Source: Tannerellaceae bacterium (lineage in GTDB: Bacteria; Bacteroidota; Bacteroidia; Bacteroidales; Tannerellaceae). From it: a stretch of DNA of 29,587 nt. Of the stretch, positions 1 to 7,572 are shown piece after piece. Position numbers and translations under genes: made by a program. How positions within the stretch are numbered: position 1 is the first letter of the stretch; every line of letters starts with the position of its first letter. The DNA lies in contig JAITHO010000190.1 of NCBI GenBank assembly GCA_031279915.1, positions 1 to 29,587 on the forward strand, in the 5' to 3' direction. The notes under the pieces were generated by a model. The model saw only the letters and a program-made list of their open reading frames with translations, did no database searches and was not told the DNA's origin.

Positions 1-357
1 ATCATTCACCGGCACCCCATTAACCGTAACATTCACCCGCGTAGCATCCGCGCCACGAATACGAAAGCCGGCGTACCCAATACCCGTTCCGGCATCCGAA
101 GTCATCACCACCGACGGCAGCGCCGATAGCAAAGCCGGCACCCCCTGCCCGTCGTCGCGCCTCCTCATCTCCTCCTTCGATAAACTACCATAAGCCACCG
201 GCGTAACCGACGAAACCTTAACCGCCGTAACAACCACCTCGTCGAGCTCAATATTCCTCGACACCCTTAGCGAATCCTCAGGATCGCTCATCGCCGCACG
301 CGCAGCTCCCGCCAAAAGCAACAGCACGCATAAAATCATAATTACTCTTTTCTTCAT
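1..357 (-). CDS. TonB-dependent receptor, N-terminal part only (probable thiamine transporter)
   Basis: Reading leftward from an ATG at 357, 119 codons are open to the window edge, so the gene is cut and its barrel lies outside. The product starts with a signal peptide (MKKR, then a hydrophobic stretch ending in ARAA). An acidic segment follows with a TonB-box-like stretch, ELDEVVVTAVK, about residues 37-47. Then comes the start of a plug domain, with the motifs LPSVVMTSDAGTGIGYAGFRIRG and VNVTVNGVPVND at residues 81-119. Such receptors import scarce nutrients across the outer membrane using TonB/ExbBD energy. The only clue to the substrate is the TPP riboswitch in the leader at 418-517; thiamine-regulated outer-membrane receptors are an established class in Bacteroidota. 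Receptor identity is secure. The thiamine assignment is inference from the riboswitch. Confidence 0.9.
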   Translation of the reverse strand, partial: MKKRVIMILCVLLLLAGAARAAMSDPEDSLRVSRNIELDEVVVTAVKVSSVTPVAYGSLSKEEMRRRDDGQGVPALLSALPSVVMTSDAGTGIGYAGFRIRGADATRVNVTVNGVPVND

Positions 358-417
358 CTAAAAAGATTTTTAAGTAAAACAATAAAATAAGAAAAGTACG
401 GGGAGATAGTGAGAGAG

Positions 418-517
418 TCCTCAATCCCTACGTCGGCATTACCCGCATCAGGTTATATGGGTATAATCTCAGCCTGCGGCAAGTGGGCAGATAACCCGCG
501 CCGTCAAGCACCCCTGT
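418..517 (-). promoter_or_regulatory. TPP riboswitch (thi element)
   Basis: Read on the minus strand, the segment carries the conserved TPP aptamer blocks in the right order: AGGGGTGC, then a variable GC-rich P3 arm, GGCTGAGA, ACCC, AACCTGATGCGGGTAATGCC and GACGTAGGGA. These match the thi-box signature (GGGGUGC, CUGAGA, ACCUGAU..GGGUAAUGCC, CGUAGGGA). It lies about 60 bases upstream of the receptor start at 357. Binding of thiamine pyrophosphate should repress the receptor. I see no clear intrinsic terminator between aptamer and start codon. A CTCCCC run near 395-402 (minus strand) could compete with GGGG of the aptamer, but that is speculation. Confidence 0.95.
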
Positions 518-531
518 CTTGTTCGTGGCCG

Positions 532-562
532 CGAAGATAAGCCTTTTTGTAAGAAATCAAAG
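532..562 (-). promoter_or_regulatory. Bacteroidota-type promoter for the TPP riboswitch and receptor
   Basis: On the minus strand a TTG (558-560) is followed after 18 bases by TATCTTCG (532-539), one base away from the Bacteroidota -7 consensus TAnnTTTG. Transcription would start about ten bases before the aptamer at 517, which is where a riboswitch leader should begin. Confidence 0.6.
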
Positions 563-1208
563 AGAAAGATACCACAAAGCACAGCCCAAACCCATACAAA
601 TCAACATTCCGCCCGTTACACATTTAGGCAACGAAATCAGCAGCCCCGCACAACATTCCTTCCCCCCGAAGCCCCCTCCAACCATAGCGCAGCCAATTTT
701 CCCCTCCCGATGAGCATCACCTAATATCCTCATACCGTTATTATTACAAATCAAGCTTCAGCCCCAAAAAATTCCTATAGGAATTTAAAAAAATCCCTAT
801 AGGAATTTTTTAAAATTCTAGTAATGATTTTTTGAAATTCCTATAGGAATTTTTTCAAGGTCCTATAACGACTTTTTTAAGGCCCCAGCATAATCTTTTT
901 GAATCCCACTGCGCCTTTACAAAAGCAAAAAGCAAATGAAGATAATTGCCGCAATAGATAATCCAATCATCCCCATATCCCCTCCAACCATCCCCACAAA
1001 ATCCTTCATACCCCAAATCAATCAAAGACAAATCACCCAACCACGCCGCAGATATATCTCAATAACCCAACCCCCCGTCCCAATGAAAAAAACATAGTCA
1101 TAATAATAACATAAGCCATCCCAACGTATATCATGAAAAAAAATAGGAGGAGAGATAGGAAAAAAGAGATATTTCTGCAGTAATGAAAGCTTTGAAAAAA
1201 AATATTTG
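563..1208. other. Long intergenic region between divergent genes
   Basis: About 650 bases without a credible gene. The short reading frames here (on either strand) have no family signature and strongly biased composition: the plus strand is C-rich and G-poor, with many CCCC runs. The only organised content is the 22-bp palindrome array at about 769-905, listed separately, whose last recognisable unit fades into ordinary sequence near 927. The part near 1130-1200 is A-rich and leads into the promoter at 1209. Confidence 0.6.
769..905. repeat. Tandem 22-bp palindromic repeat array (array A), decaying rightward
   Basis: Units of exactly 22 bp can be laid end to end from 774. Units 1, 2 and 4 carry the core CCTATAGG (centres 777.5, 799.5 and 843.5). 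Units 1 and 4 form the perfect 18-bp palindrome AAATTCCTATAGGAATTT (769-786 and 835-852). Unit 3 (centre 821.5, CTAGTAAT), unit 5 (centre 865.5, CCTATAAC) and unit 6 (centre 887.5, CCCAGCAT) keep phase and the T-run but have lost palindromy. Each unit is a core followed by about six T and some A. The array sits between the receptor/riboswitch promoter (minus) and the DUF308 gene (plus). Confidence 0.85.
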
Positions 1209-1216
1209 TAACTTTG
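1209..1216 (+). promoter_or_regulatory. -7 promoter box for the DUF308 gene
   Basis: TAACTTTG is an exact match to TAnnTTTG. It lies 75 bases before the ATG at 1292. A TTTG at 1191-1194 is closer than the usual -33 spacing, so only the -7 element is well supported. Confidence 0.55.
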
Positions 1217-1291
1217 AACCCTCAACCGGATTACGCATAAATAAATACAGCGACCGGCGCCTATAAAACGATTAGAAGAAGCAAACAGAAA

Positions 1292-1858
1292 ATGATTACA
1301 ACTATTACAAAAAATTCAATGCTCCGCAGTATTCTGGCCATGCTCGCCGGACTGCTGATGATATTATGGCCATCTCAGATGATCCACTATATGGTAATGG
1401 CAATAGGCGCACTATTTATATTAGCCGGCATATACACCCTAGTATTATACGTTCGCAGCAGCGAAACACGCAGAACCGTTCACATAGTAGCCGCAATAGC
1501 AAGCCTGCTGCTCGGAGCATGGCTAATGATAGTACCCAGCTTTTTCATTAATATATTAATGTATATATGGGGAATCCTCCTAGCCCTATCAGGCACACAA
1601 CAGATAGTCGCCCTAATAGCAGCCCGCAAATACACCACAGTACACATCGCCTATTACATATTACCCGCAATAATCATTGCCGCCGGCATAGTAATCATGC
1701 TACATCCAGGCACAGTAATCTCCAAGACATTTATAATATTAGGAGCCCTAAGCCTACTATACGGCATAAACGAACTAATAGGATGGTATATATTTCGCCC
1801 ACAAAAAGCCCCAATCGTGTTGGCAAACGAAGTAGAAGACGCAGATATTATAGAATAA
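1292..1858 (+). CDS. DUF308 / HdeD-family integral membrane protein
   Basis: This 188-residue protein is almost entirely hydrophobic. It has about six membrane segments arranged as three similar helical pairs separated by short loops such as WPSQMIHY, VPSFFINI and HPGTVISK. The recurring pattern of a small-residue helix, a W/V/H-P-S/G turn and another helix is typical of the DUF308 (HdeD-like) family, whose molecular function is unknown; E. coli HdeD is linked to acid resistance at high cell density. The soluble C-terminal tail is acidic (EVEDADIIE). Codon use is distinctive for the window, rich in ATA and CTA, in line with the AT-rich surroundings. It appears to be a single-gene unit with its own promoter at 1209. 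The HU gene follows after 116 bases with its own promoter. Confidence 0.8.
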   Translation: MITTITKNSMLRSILAMLAGLLMILWPSQMIHYMVMAIGALFILAGIYTLVLYVRSSETRRTVHIVAAIASLLLGAWLMIVPSFFINILMYIWGILLALSGTQQIVALIAARKYTTVHIAYYILPAIIIAAGIVIMLHPGTVISKTFIILGALSLLYGINELIGWYIFRPQKAPIVLANEVEDADIIE

Positions 1859-1903
1859 TTAATTATAAACATCGTGGAAACAAAAAATTGCTTGGAAGTT
1901 ATT

Positions 1904-1932
1904 TTGCAGTCTCAGAATATATAATACCTTTG
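1904..1932 (+). promoter_or_regulatory. Promoter for the HU gene
   Basis: TTG at 1904-1906, 18 bases of spacer, then TACCTTTG at 1925-1932, an exact Bacteroidota -7 box. The ATG of the HU gene follows about 42 bases later. Confidence 0.7.
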
Positions 1933-1974
1933 CAAGCAAAATTTTGTAACACCTAACATTAATACTTTTTAGAT

Positions 1975-2247
1975 ATGACAAAAGCAGATATTGTTCGCGA
2001 AATTTCTAAGAATACCGGAATCGACAGACATACGGTATTAACGAGTGTAGAATCTTTCATGGAATTGGTCAAAGATTCGCTGGCCAAGGGAGAAAACGTT
2101 TATTTAAGAGGCTTTGGCAGCTTCATAGTAAAAACAAGAGCGCAAAAAACCGCCCGTAATATTTCAAAGAATACTACGATCATTATTCCGGCGCACAACA
2201 TTCCCTCATTCAAGCCCGCAAAGACCTTTAATGACAAGATTAAGTAA
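1975..2247 (+). CDS. HU/IHF-family DNA-binding protein
   Basis: This 90-residue protein has the normal HU length. It begins MTKADIVREISKNTGI and contains the family signature around VYLRGFGSFIVKTRAQKTARN (residues 43-63), which covers the GFGSF turn and the first strand of the DNA-binding arm. The arm continues with NISKNTTIIIPAHNIPSFKPAK, including the proline that intercalates at DNA kinks. It should act as a homodimeric nucleoid protein that bends DNA; whether it binds the palindrome arrays in this window is unknown. A 32-base gap separates it from the mS38-like gene, so they are probably co-transcribed from 1904-1932. Confidence 0.95.
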   Translation: MTKADIVREISKNTGIDRHTVLTSVESFMELVKDSLAKGENVYLRGFGSFIVKTRAQKTARNISKNTTIIIPAHNIPSFKPAKTFNDKIK

Positions 2248-2279
2248 AATTTGAATGTATAACCATTAAAAGGATTACA

Positions 2280-2369
2280 ATGCCAAGCGGAAAGAAAAGA
2301 AAAAGGCATAAAATGTCGACGCACAAGCGTAAAAAACGATTGAAGAAGAATAGACACAAGAAGAAGTAA
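2280..2369 (+). CDS. 29-residue basic protein, AURKAIP1/COX24 (mS38-like) family
   Basis: A short gene running from ATG to TAA (30 codons) encodes MPSGKKRKRHKMSTHKRKKR followed by LKKNRHKKK. More than half the residues are Lys or Arg. The KRKRHKMxTHKRKKRLKKNRHKK pattern is that of the Bacteroidota AURKAIP1/COX24-domain proteins, relatives of mitochondrial small-subunit ribosomal protein mS38. Its position between HU and RNase G is, from memory, common in Bacteroidales. It most likely binds rRNA in the small subunit. An AAAGGA lies 9 to 14 bases upstream of the ATG. It is followed by the hairpin at 2414-2451. Confidence 0.85.
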   Translation: MPSGKKRKRHKMSTHKRKKRLKKNRHKKK

Positions 2370-2413
2370 GCATTAGCGCTTCTTAAGTTGTCTAAACTTC
2401 CGTAGTTTTTATA

Positions 2414-2451
2414 AGAACAAACTTAATATGTAGACCTTTTAAGTTTGTTCT
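2414..2451 (+). terminator. 13-bp perfect hairpin after the mS38-like gene
   Basis: AGAACAAACTTAA (2414-2426) pairs perfectly with TTAAGTTTGTTCT (2439-2451) across a 12-base loop. T-rich sequence (TTGTATATATTG) follows. It sits 45 bases after the mS38-like stop and 45 bases before the RNase G start. It could be a terminator or attenuator, or a processing and autoregulation site for RNase G, whose leader it would form. Confidence 0.65.
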
Positions 2452-2495
2452 TTGTATATATTGCAAGGTCTAAAACACAAACACCCTATTTTATA

Positions 2496-4064
2496 GTGAT
2501 AAGCGAATTAGTAGTCGATGTACGCTCCAAAGAGGTAGCTATAGCCGTACTGGAAGACAAGAGCCTTGTAGAACTTCAGAAAGAAGGACACAACATCTCC
2601 TTTGCAGTAGGCAATATATATCTTGGTAAGGTAAAAAAGCTGATGCCGGGGCTCAATGCTGCTTTTATTGATGTAGGCTATAAAAAGGATGCATTTCTTC
2701 ACTACCAGGACTTAGGGCCAAACTTCAATACACAGCAGAAATTCCTCAAACAAATGATAAGCGATCCGAAAAAGCCCGCACTGTCAAAAGTCCAGATCAT
2801 GCCGGAAATAGACAAAGACGGGAGCATAAGCGATGTGCTTAAAGCAGGACAGGAAGTATTCGTGCAAGTAGCCAAAGAACCGATCTCAACAAAAGGCCCC
2901 CGATTAACTTCCGAATTATCATTTGCAGGAAGATTCATAGTTTTGATACCTTTTTCGGACAAAGTTTCAGTCTCAACCAAAATCAAATCAGGCGAAGAGC
3001 GCGCACGCCTCCGACAACTGATTCAAAGTATTAAACCCAAAAATTTCAGCGTCATTGTACGCACGTCGGCAGAAAGCAAGCGGGTGGCCGAACTTGATCA
3101 TGAGATGAAAACATTAGTGAAACGATGGGAAGACGTAAATTCTAAAGTCGGTAAAGTAAAAGTGCCGGCTATTCTTTACGAAGAAACAGCGCGAACCGTT
3201 GCGCTTTTACGCGACATATACAACCCATCGTTTCAGAACATTCATGTTAACGACAAAGATATTTACAACAACATCAAGGATTACGTTTCCCTGATCGCTC
3301 CAGGACAAGAGAACATCGTGCAGCACTACACAGGCGAACTCCCCATCTTTGACAACTTCGCCATAACAAAGCAGATCAAATCCCTGTTCGGGCGCACAGT
3401 TACTTATAAAAGCGGCGCCTACCTGATCATAGAACATACAGAAGCCATGCACGTTATCGACGTCAACAGCGGCAATCGTTCTAAAGGAAGCGATGCGCAG
3501 GAAAAAACAGCCATTGATGTGAACATAGCCGCTGCTGACGAAATTGTTAGGCAGCTCCGACTCCGAGATATGGGAGGCATAATTGTTGTAGATTTTATTG
3601 ACATGTCCGAACCCTCTAACAGGCAAAAGCTATTTGAGCATATATCGAAAGTGATGTCGTCCGACAGAGCTAAGCACAATATTTTGCCGCTAAGTAAATT
3701 CGGCCTCATGCAGATAACGCGCCAGAGAGTCAGACCCGAAATGGATGTCAATACATCCGAAACCTGTCCAACCTGCTTCGGATCCGGCAAAACCAAACCG
3801 GCAATCCTATTTACCGACAGCCTGGAAGAAAAAATAGACTGCTTGGTCAACAAGCACAAAGTGAAGAAATGCAACCTACACCTGCATCCTTACGTCGCAG
3901 CATTTGTAGACAAAGGCTTTTTCTCTTTAAAACGGAAGTGGAAACTGAAATACGCACGCGGATTAAAAGTTATCCCCGACCAAAGTCTCTCATTCCTTGA
4001 GTATAAGTTTTATGACAAGGAAAAAAATGAGTTAGACATGAAAGAAGAAAAAGAAATTAAGTAA
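2496..4064 (+). CDS. rng: Ribonuclease E/G family endoribonuclease (RNase G type)
   Basis: I place the start at GTG 2496, giving 522 residues beginning V(M)ISELVVDVRSKEVAIAVLEDKSLVELQ, the normal start of Bacteroidota Rne/Rng. The frame also contains an upstream ATG at 2445, but that lies inside the right arm of the hairpin and adds 17 unrelated residues. An S1 RNA-binding domain spans about residues 35-120 (GNIYLGKVKKLMPGLNAAFIDVGYKKDAFLH). The catalytic DNase-I-like part includes HVIDVNSG and GGIIVVDFID, which hold the two conserved metal-binding aspartates. The Zn-link motif CPTCFGSGK (first Cys of the CPxC pair near residue 427) joins subunits in this family. It cleaves single-stranded, AU-rich RNA in rRNA maturation and mRNA turnover. 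The long RNase E scaffold tail is absent. The C-terminus is Lys/Glu-rich. Confidence 0.92.
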   Translation: MISELVVDVRSKEVAIAVLEDKSLVELQKEGHNISFAVGNIYLGKVKKLMPGLNAAFIDVGYKKDAFLHYQDLGPNFNTQQKFLKQMISDPKKPALSKVQIMPEIDKDGSISDVLKAGQEVFVQVAKEPISTKGPRLTSELSFAGRFIVLIPFSDKVSVSTKIKSGEERARLRQLIQSIKPKNFSVIVRTSAESKRVAELDHEMKTLVKRWEDVNSKVGKVKVPAILYEETARTVALLRDIYNPSFQNIHVNDKDIYNNIKDYVSLIAPGQENIVQHYTGELPIFDNFAITKQIKSLFGRTVTYKSGAYLIIEHTEAMHVIDVNSGNRSKGSDAQEKTAIDVNIAAADEIVRQLRLRDMGGIIVVDFIDMSEPSNRQKLFEHISKVMSSDRAKHNILPLSKFGLMQITRQRVRPEMDVNTSETCPTCFGSGKTKPAILFTDSLEEKIDCLVNKHKVKKCNLHLHPYVAAFVDKGFFSLKRKWKLKYARGLKVIPDQSLSFLEYKFYDKEKNELDMKEEKEIK

Positions 4065-4154
4065 GGAGCTTTCGAAAATCTAAAACCACAGTTCGCAATT
4101 GAATACTTATTATATAATGCAGTAACTGTGATTTTCCGAAGCCATAAGCAAAAA

Positions 4155-4190
4155 GGGACGCTATTCCGAAGAGTAGCGTCCCCTGTTTTT
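4155..4190. terminator. Bidirectional terminator between rng and rlmN
   Basis: GGGACGCTA (4155-4163) and TAGCGTCCC (4174-4182) form a perfect 9-bp stem with a 10-base loop. TGTTTTT follows on the plus strand, and AAAAA precedes it, giving a T-run on the minus strand. It ends both convergent units: rng from the left and the foldase-rlmN operon from the right. Confidence 0.9.
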
Positions 4191-4243
4191 GGTATGCCGA
4201 GCTATGACGGGCATGTTTGCCCTCTGTTGTGTAATTGTCTGCG

Positions 4244-5284
4244 CTACGGCTTCAAGGTATGCTTTGTTGGGAGATTATTGCCTCCGAGCATGCCGCAGGC
4301 GGCTTGTATGTCTTCGCCGCGCGAGGTGCGTATGGTGCATGTTATGCCTTGGCGGCCGAGCATATCGCGAAATGATTCCATCCTCTCGAGCGACGATGGT
4401 TCGAGCGGAGTGTCGGGAATAGGATGGTAGTTGATTAGGTTCACACGACAATGTATGCCTTTGAGGAGAAGGGCTATTGAGGAGGCGTGCCGCGGAGAAT
4501 CGTTGAAGCCTCTGAAGAGAATGTACTCAAAAGACACTCGCCTCTGGTGGCTGAAGTCGTATTTGCCAATCAGCGATATGATCTGCTGAATGGGGAATGC
4601 TTTCTCGCATGGCATGATGGAGAAGCGGTCGTCATGATGCGTTGAGTGCAGGCTGATGGCTAAGTTGCATGAGCTTTCGTCGAGGAAGCGTTTCAGTCCT
4701 TTGGCGCCTACGGTTGATACTGTGATGCGCTTGGGGCTCCATCCAAAGCCGTAGGAGGACGTGAGGATGTCGAGGGTTTTCATCACTTCGGCTGTATTGT
4801 CGAATGGTTCGCCCATGCCCATGAATACTGCGTTGGTGATGCCGTCGGCTTCAGGGATCGACATTAATTGGTTGAGCATCCCGTTGGCTGTCAGATTGGC
4901 CGTGAAGCCAAGCTTCCCTGTCATGCAGAATAGGCAACTCATCTTGCAGCCTACCTGCGAGGACAGACATACAGTATTCCTGTCGGATGCCGGAATGTAG
5001 ACCGTTTCAATGTAAGATCCCGAAACAGGGAAGGTGTATTTCACCGTACCGTCAACGGATTTGCGGGAGGAGGAAGGCTCGGTGCGGCCTATTTCGAATT
5101 GTTCCTGCAAGCTGGCGCGACCGGCTGCTGAGATGTTGGTCATTTCATCTATTGAAACGACTCTTTTCTTATACAGCCAGTCGGCAATCTGACTGGCTGT
5201 ATAAGATGGGAGTTTGCTCTGGGCTGCTACTTGACGGAGCTCCGCAAGGGTCATTCCCAGAAGAGGGAGTTTGGTACCGGCCAT
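4244..5284 (-). CDS. rlmN: Dual-specificity 23S rRNA A2503 / tRNA A37 C2-methyltransferase RlmN
   Basis: This 346-residue radical-SAM enzyme has the usual family length. The N-terminal helical RNA-binding region (residues 1-90) includes YTASQIADWLYKKRV. The radical-SAM cluster motif CxxxCxxC is C113-C117-C120 (GCKMSCLFC). GMGEPFDN, the SAM-binding GGE-like motif, follows. The C-terminal GEDIQAACGMLGG carries Cys330, corresponding to the Cys that is methylated and forms the covalent RNA intermediate. It methylates C2 of A2503 in 23S rRNA and of A37 in some tRNAs, which improves translational fidelity. Its ATG overlaps the stop of the upstream foldase gene by one base (TAATG), so the two are translationally coupled. 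Confidence 0.97.
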   Translation of the reverse strand: MAGTKLPLLGMTLAELRQVAAQSKLPSYTASQIADWLYKKRVVSIDEMTNISAAGRASLQEQFEIGRTEPSSSRKSVDGTVKYTFPVSGSYIETVYIPASDRNTVCLSSQVGCKMSCLFCMTGKLGFTANLTANGMLNQLMSIPEADGITNAVFMGMGEPFDNTAEVMKTLDILTSSYGFGWSPKRITVSTVGAKGLKRFLDESSCNLAISLHSTHHDDRFSIMPCEKAFPIQQIISLIGKYDFSHQRRVSFEYILFRGFNDSPRHASSIALLLKGIHCRVNLINYHPIPDTPLEPSSLERMESFRDMLGRQGITCTIRTSRGEDIQAACGMLGGNNLPTKHTLKP

Positions 5285-7428
5285 TAATAGAAGCGTATGC
5301 GATTGTCTTTGATATTGGCATTGTATATCAGCAGCTGCATGGCTTGGTAGCCATAGCGATATAGGGCGGTTGAGTTGAGGCTTGCGGTTTGCGTTTGCTC
5401 GTCGTAAGGTTGTTCGCTGCTTGATCTGTTGAATACTTCGAATACATAGACGCCGTTATTGCCTGCGGCTGGAGCGCTGGCGGTATTAAGGGGAGCCATG
5501 GCGATCAAGGCGTTCAGCTTGGGCTCTACTCCTATGCCGCTTATGCGCGAGGTGCTGAAGTTGATGAAGCGAACGGTGTCTGCAGATGCATTCATCGCCT
5601 CTGCGTAGGCATTGAGCGATGTGAGCTGACGGGATTGGAGGTCGGATACTATCTTCTCGCCTTTCTTCTTTGCTATAAGTTCGGCTTTTAGAGATGGTTC
5701 GAGGGAGGAGAGCGATCGATAGCCTTTGCGTACGGTGCCTTGCATGATGGCGAAGACTAAATGCTTGTTGTCGCAGTCGAATATATCGGAGATCTCGCCC
5801 TTCTTGTGCTCGAAGGCCCAGTGAACTATCTTGCGAGACTGCGGAATGCTGCCTACGGTTTCGTCGTTAGATCCGAGGGATACATCCGAGAAGAAGGCAT
5901 AGCCTGCATGCTGCGCTGCTGTATCCAATTGCTCAATGTCCCGATGCCGAGATTTGAAGAGGTTTAAGGCGTTGTAAAGATCGCTTGAGGTTTTGGTGCT
6001 TGGACTTACGGTTTTATTGAACTCGGCGACCTTATACTTGTCGACGTTCGACGTCCTTTCCGTTACCTTCAACAGGTGAGTGCCATGGGTTGATCTGAAT
6101 TTGAAGACCTCGTTCGGTACGGCCGAGAATATGGCGTTCTTGAAGTCGTCGTTCAGGATGCGCACTGCTATCTCTTCCGTGATCCAGCCCAGTTCGCCGC
6201 CGTTCTCTGCGGAGTTCTGGTCGAGGGAATTTGTGGCGGCTATCGCTGCGAAGTCGCCCTTCTTTAACTCGGCTATCAAGCTGTCAGACACTGTTGCTTC
6301 TCTGCCGTCATTAGCTATAAGGATGTGGCTTACTTTAACGGAGTCGGGGGCCAAGGTTTTATCCATTAGCTTGAACAGCCGGTAGCGGCTGGATGTTTGT
6401 TCGAGGAAGGGGCCGTATACCTCGCCAATGGCTGCCGAGGAAACGAACTGTCTTACTTCGCTGTCGAGGAAGCTCTCCGAACGGAAGGCGTCGATGTAGA
6501 GGGTCTCAGAGTTATCGGCCACGAAGTCGCGCATGCTCTCTATCTGCCCGCCATCGAGCTCCGACTTCACCTGCTCTATCTCTGCGCTTACCTTATTATA
6601 ATCCTCCTGGCTGGGGAATATATCTACTGAGACGTAGCTGATTATTTTGGCTTCTTCCTGACGATAGGCCTTCTTGCGCATGTTATATAGCTTCTCGATC
6701 TCGGAGCTGCTCACCGTGGCTGCCGAATCCGGAACCGACGAGTAGGGCTGCATCACGTAGGCAATGTCTGAACTCTCTGCCTGGGTTGCGTATGCATCCT
6801 TGGCATCGAGCTTATTGGCTGAGATGGCCTTTGATAGCAGCGTGATGTACTTCTGCTCCTGTCTTTGGAGCTTCAATAGCTTCTCCCAATACAGCCGAAG
6901 GCTCCGGAGTTGCATGAGCTCTTCCTGCTGATTGGCGGGGGCATTGCTGATGGCTTCGTCTGAGGTCATCTTAAGGAAGCGCAGGTAATAGGATTTGTCG
7001 AAACCTCCGGTTTGAGGGTTCTGAAACATTTGGTTTTGCATCAGCATCGGCGCGATATTCTCGCCCTGAACCATGTCGAACATCTCCTCGGGGGTTACTA
7101 CCATGCCGAGCTTCTTTAGCTCGTCGTGTAGCAAGACTTCCTCTACTATGCTGTTGTATACGTTTTGACGTATACGGACGCGCTCTGCCTCGGGGAGATT
7201 GCTCTGACCGTATTGCAGCTCGGCAACATGCTCCACCTCCGTCAGCCGCGACTGATATTCGGGATATTTGATGCTTGTTCCGTTCACTTCAAGAACGGTT
7301 TCCTGATGTTGTTTGAAGAATGTGGAGCCGGAGTTAAGAAAGTCGCCAATAATGAAGGCAAACAAGGCGATTCCTACGACGGCGACAAGCAGTCCTGCTT
7401 GGTTCCTGATTTTTTCAAGCGTAGCCAT
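5284..7428 (-). CDS. PpiD/SurA-type periplasmic peptidyl-prolyl isomerase (foldase)
   Basis: This 714-residue protein has one N-terminal membrane anchor (about residues 12-31, LLVAVVGIALFAFIIGDFL), with the rest in the periplasm, as in PpiD. A SurA_N-like helical chaperone region covers about residues 40-230 and includes the inserted Gln/Met-rich part MLMQNQMFQNPQTGGF. A parvulin rotamase domain starts near residue 365 with VKVSHILIAND and continues with NSAENGGELGWITEE and THGTHLLKVTER. A long C-terminal part looks like a second, degenerate chaperone/parvulin lobe. It should help outer-membrane proteins such as the receptors in this window to fold. It is the first gene of a two-gene operon with rlmN and is preceded by the -7 box at 7474. 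Confidence 0.9.
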   Translation of the reverse strand: MATLEKIRNQAGLLVAVVGIALFAFIIGDFLNSGSTFFKQHQETVLEVNGTSIKYPEYQSRLTEVEHVAELQYGQSNLPEAERVRIRQNVYNSIVEEVLLHDELKKLGMVVTPEEMFDMVQGENIAPMLMQNQMFQNPQTGGFDKSYYLRFLKMTSDEAISNAPANQQEELMQLRSLRLYWEKLLKLQRQEQKYITLLSKAISANKLDAKDAYATQAESSDIAYVMQPYSSVPDSAATVSSSEIEKLYNMRKKAYRQEEAKIISYVSVDIFPSQEDYNKVSAEIEQVKSELDGGQIESMRDFVADNSETLYIDAFRSESFLDSEVRQFVSSAAIGEVYGPFLEQTSSRYRLFKLMDKTLAPDSVKVSHILIANDGREATVSDSLIAELKKGDFAAIAATNSLDQNSAENGGELGWITEEIAVRILNDDFKNAIFSAVPNEVFKFRSTHGTHLLKVTERTSNVDKYKVAEFNKTVSPSTKTSSDLYNALNLFKSRHRDIEQLDTAAQHAGYAFFSDVSLGSNDETVGSIPQSRKIVHWAFEHKKGEISDIFDCDNKHLVFAIMQGTVRKGYRSLSSLEPSLKAELIAKKKGEKIVSDLQSRQLTSLNAYAEAMNASADTVRFINFSTSRISGIGVEPKLNALIAMAPLNTASAPAAGNNGVYVFEVFNRSSSEQPYDEQTQTASLNSTALYRYGYQAMQLLIYNANIKDNRIRFY

Positions 7429-7468
7429 TTATATTCTGTTTTTTAAGTTGATAAATTTTTTAATTTGA

Positions 7469-7510
7469 GTGGGCAAAGATATGGAAAAAATATTTTCCTC
7501 TCTTGCCCAC
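7469..7510 (-). promoter_or_regulatory. -7 promoter box of the foldase operon inside a nested inverted repeat
   Basis: On the minus strand TATCTTTG (7474-7481) matches TAnnTTTG exactly, about 46 bases upstream of the ATG at 7428. The box lies inside a nested inverted repeat. The outer arms are GTGGGCAA (7469-7476) and TTGCCCAC (7503-7510). The inner arms are GGAAAA (7483-7488) and TTTTCC (7493-7498). The symmetry may be an operator, or the terminator of the gene to the right, which ends at 7573. Confidence 0.6.
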
Positions 7511-7572
7511 TTGTCCTTTATATGCGCGCCGGCTTCTGGCGGAGCGTATCGGGGGATGAGGGAGGGGTCGGA

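Noticed and set aside
519..1225. Short open frames on both strands between the receptor and the DUF308 gene
   Set aside because: None has a family signature. The composition is skewed (Pro-rich or Gly/Cys-rich), and several overlap the riboswitch promoter or array A.
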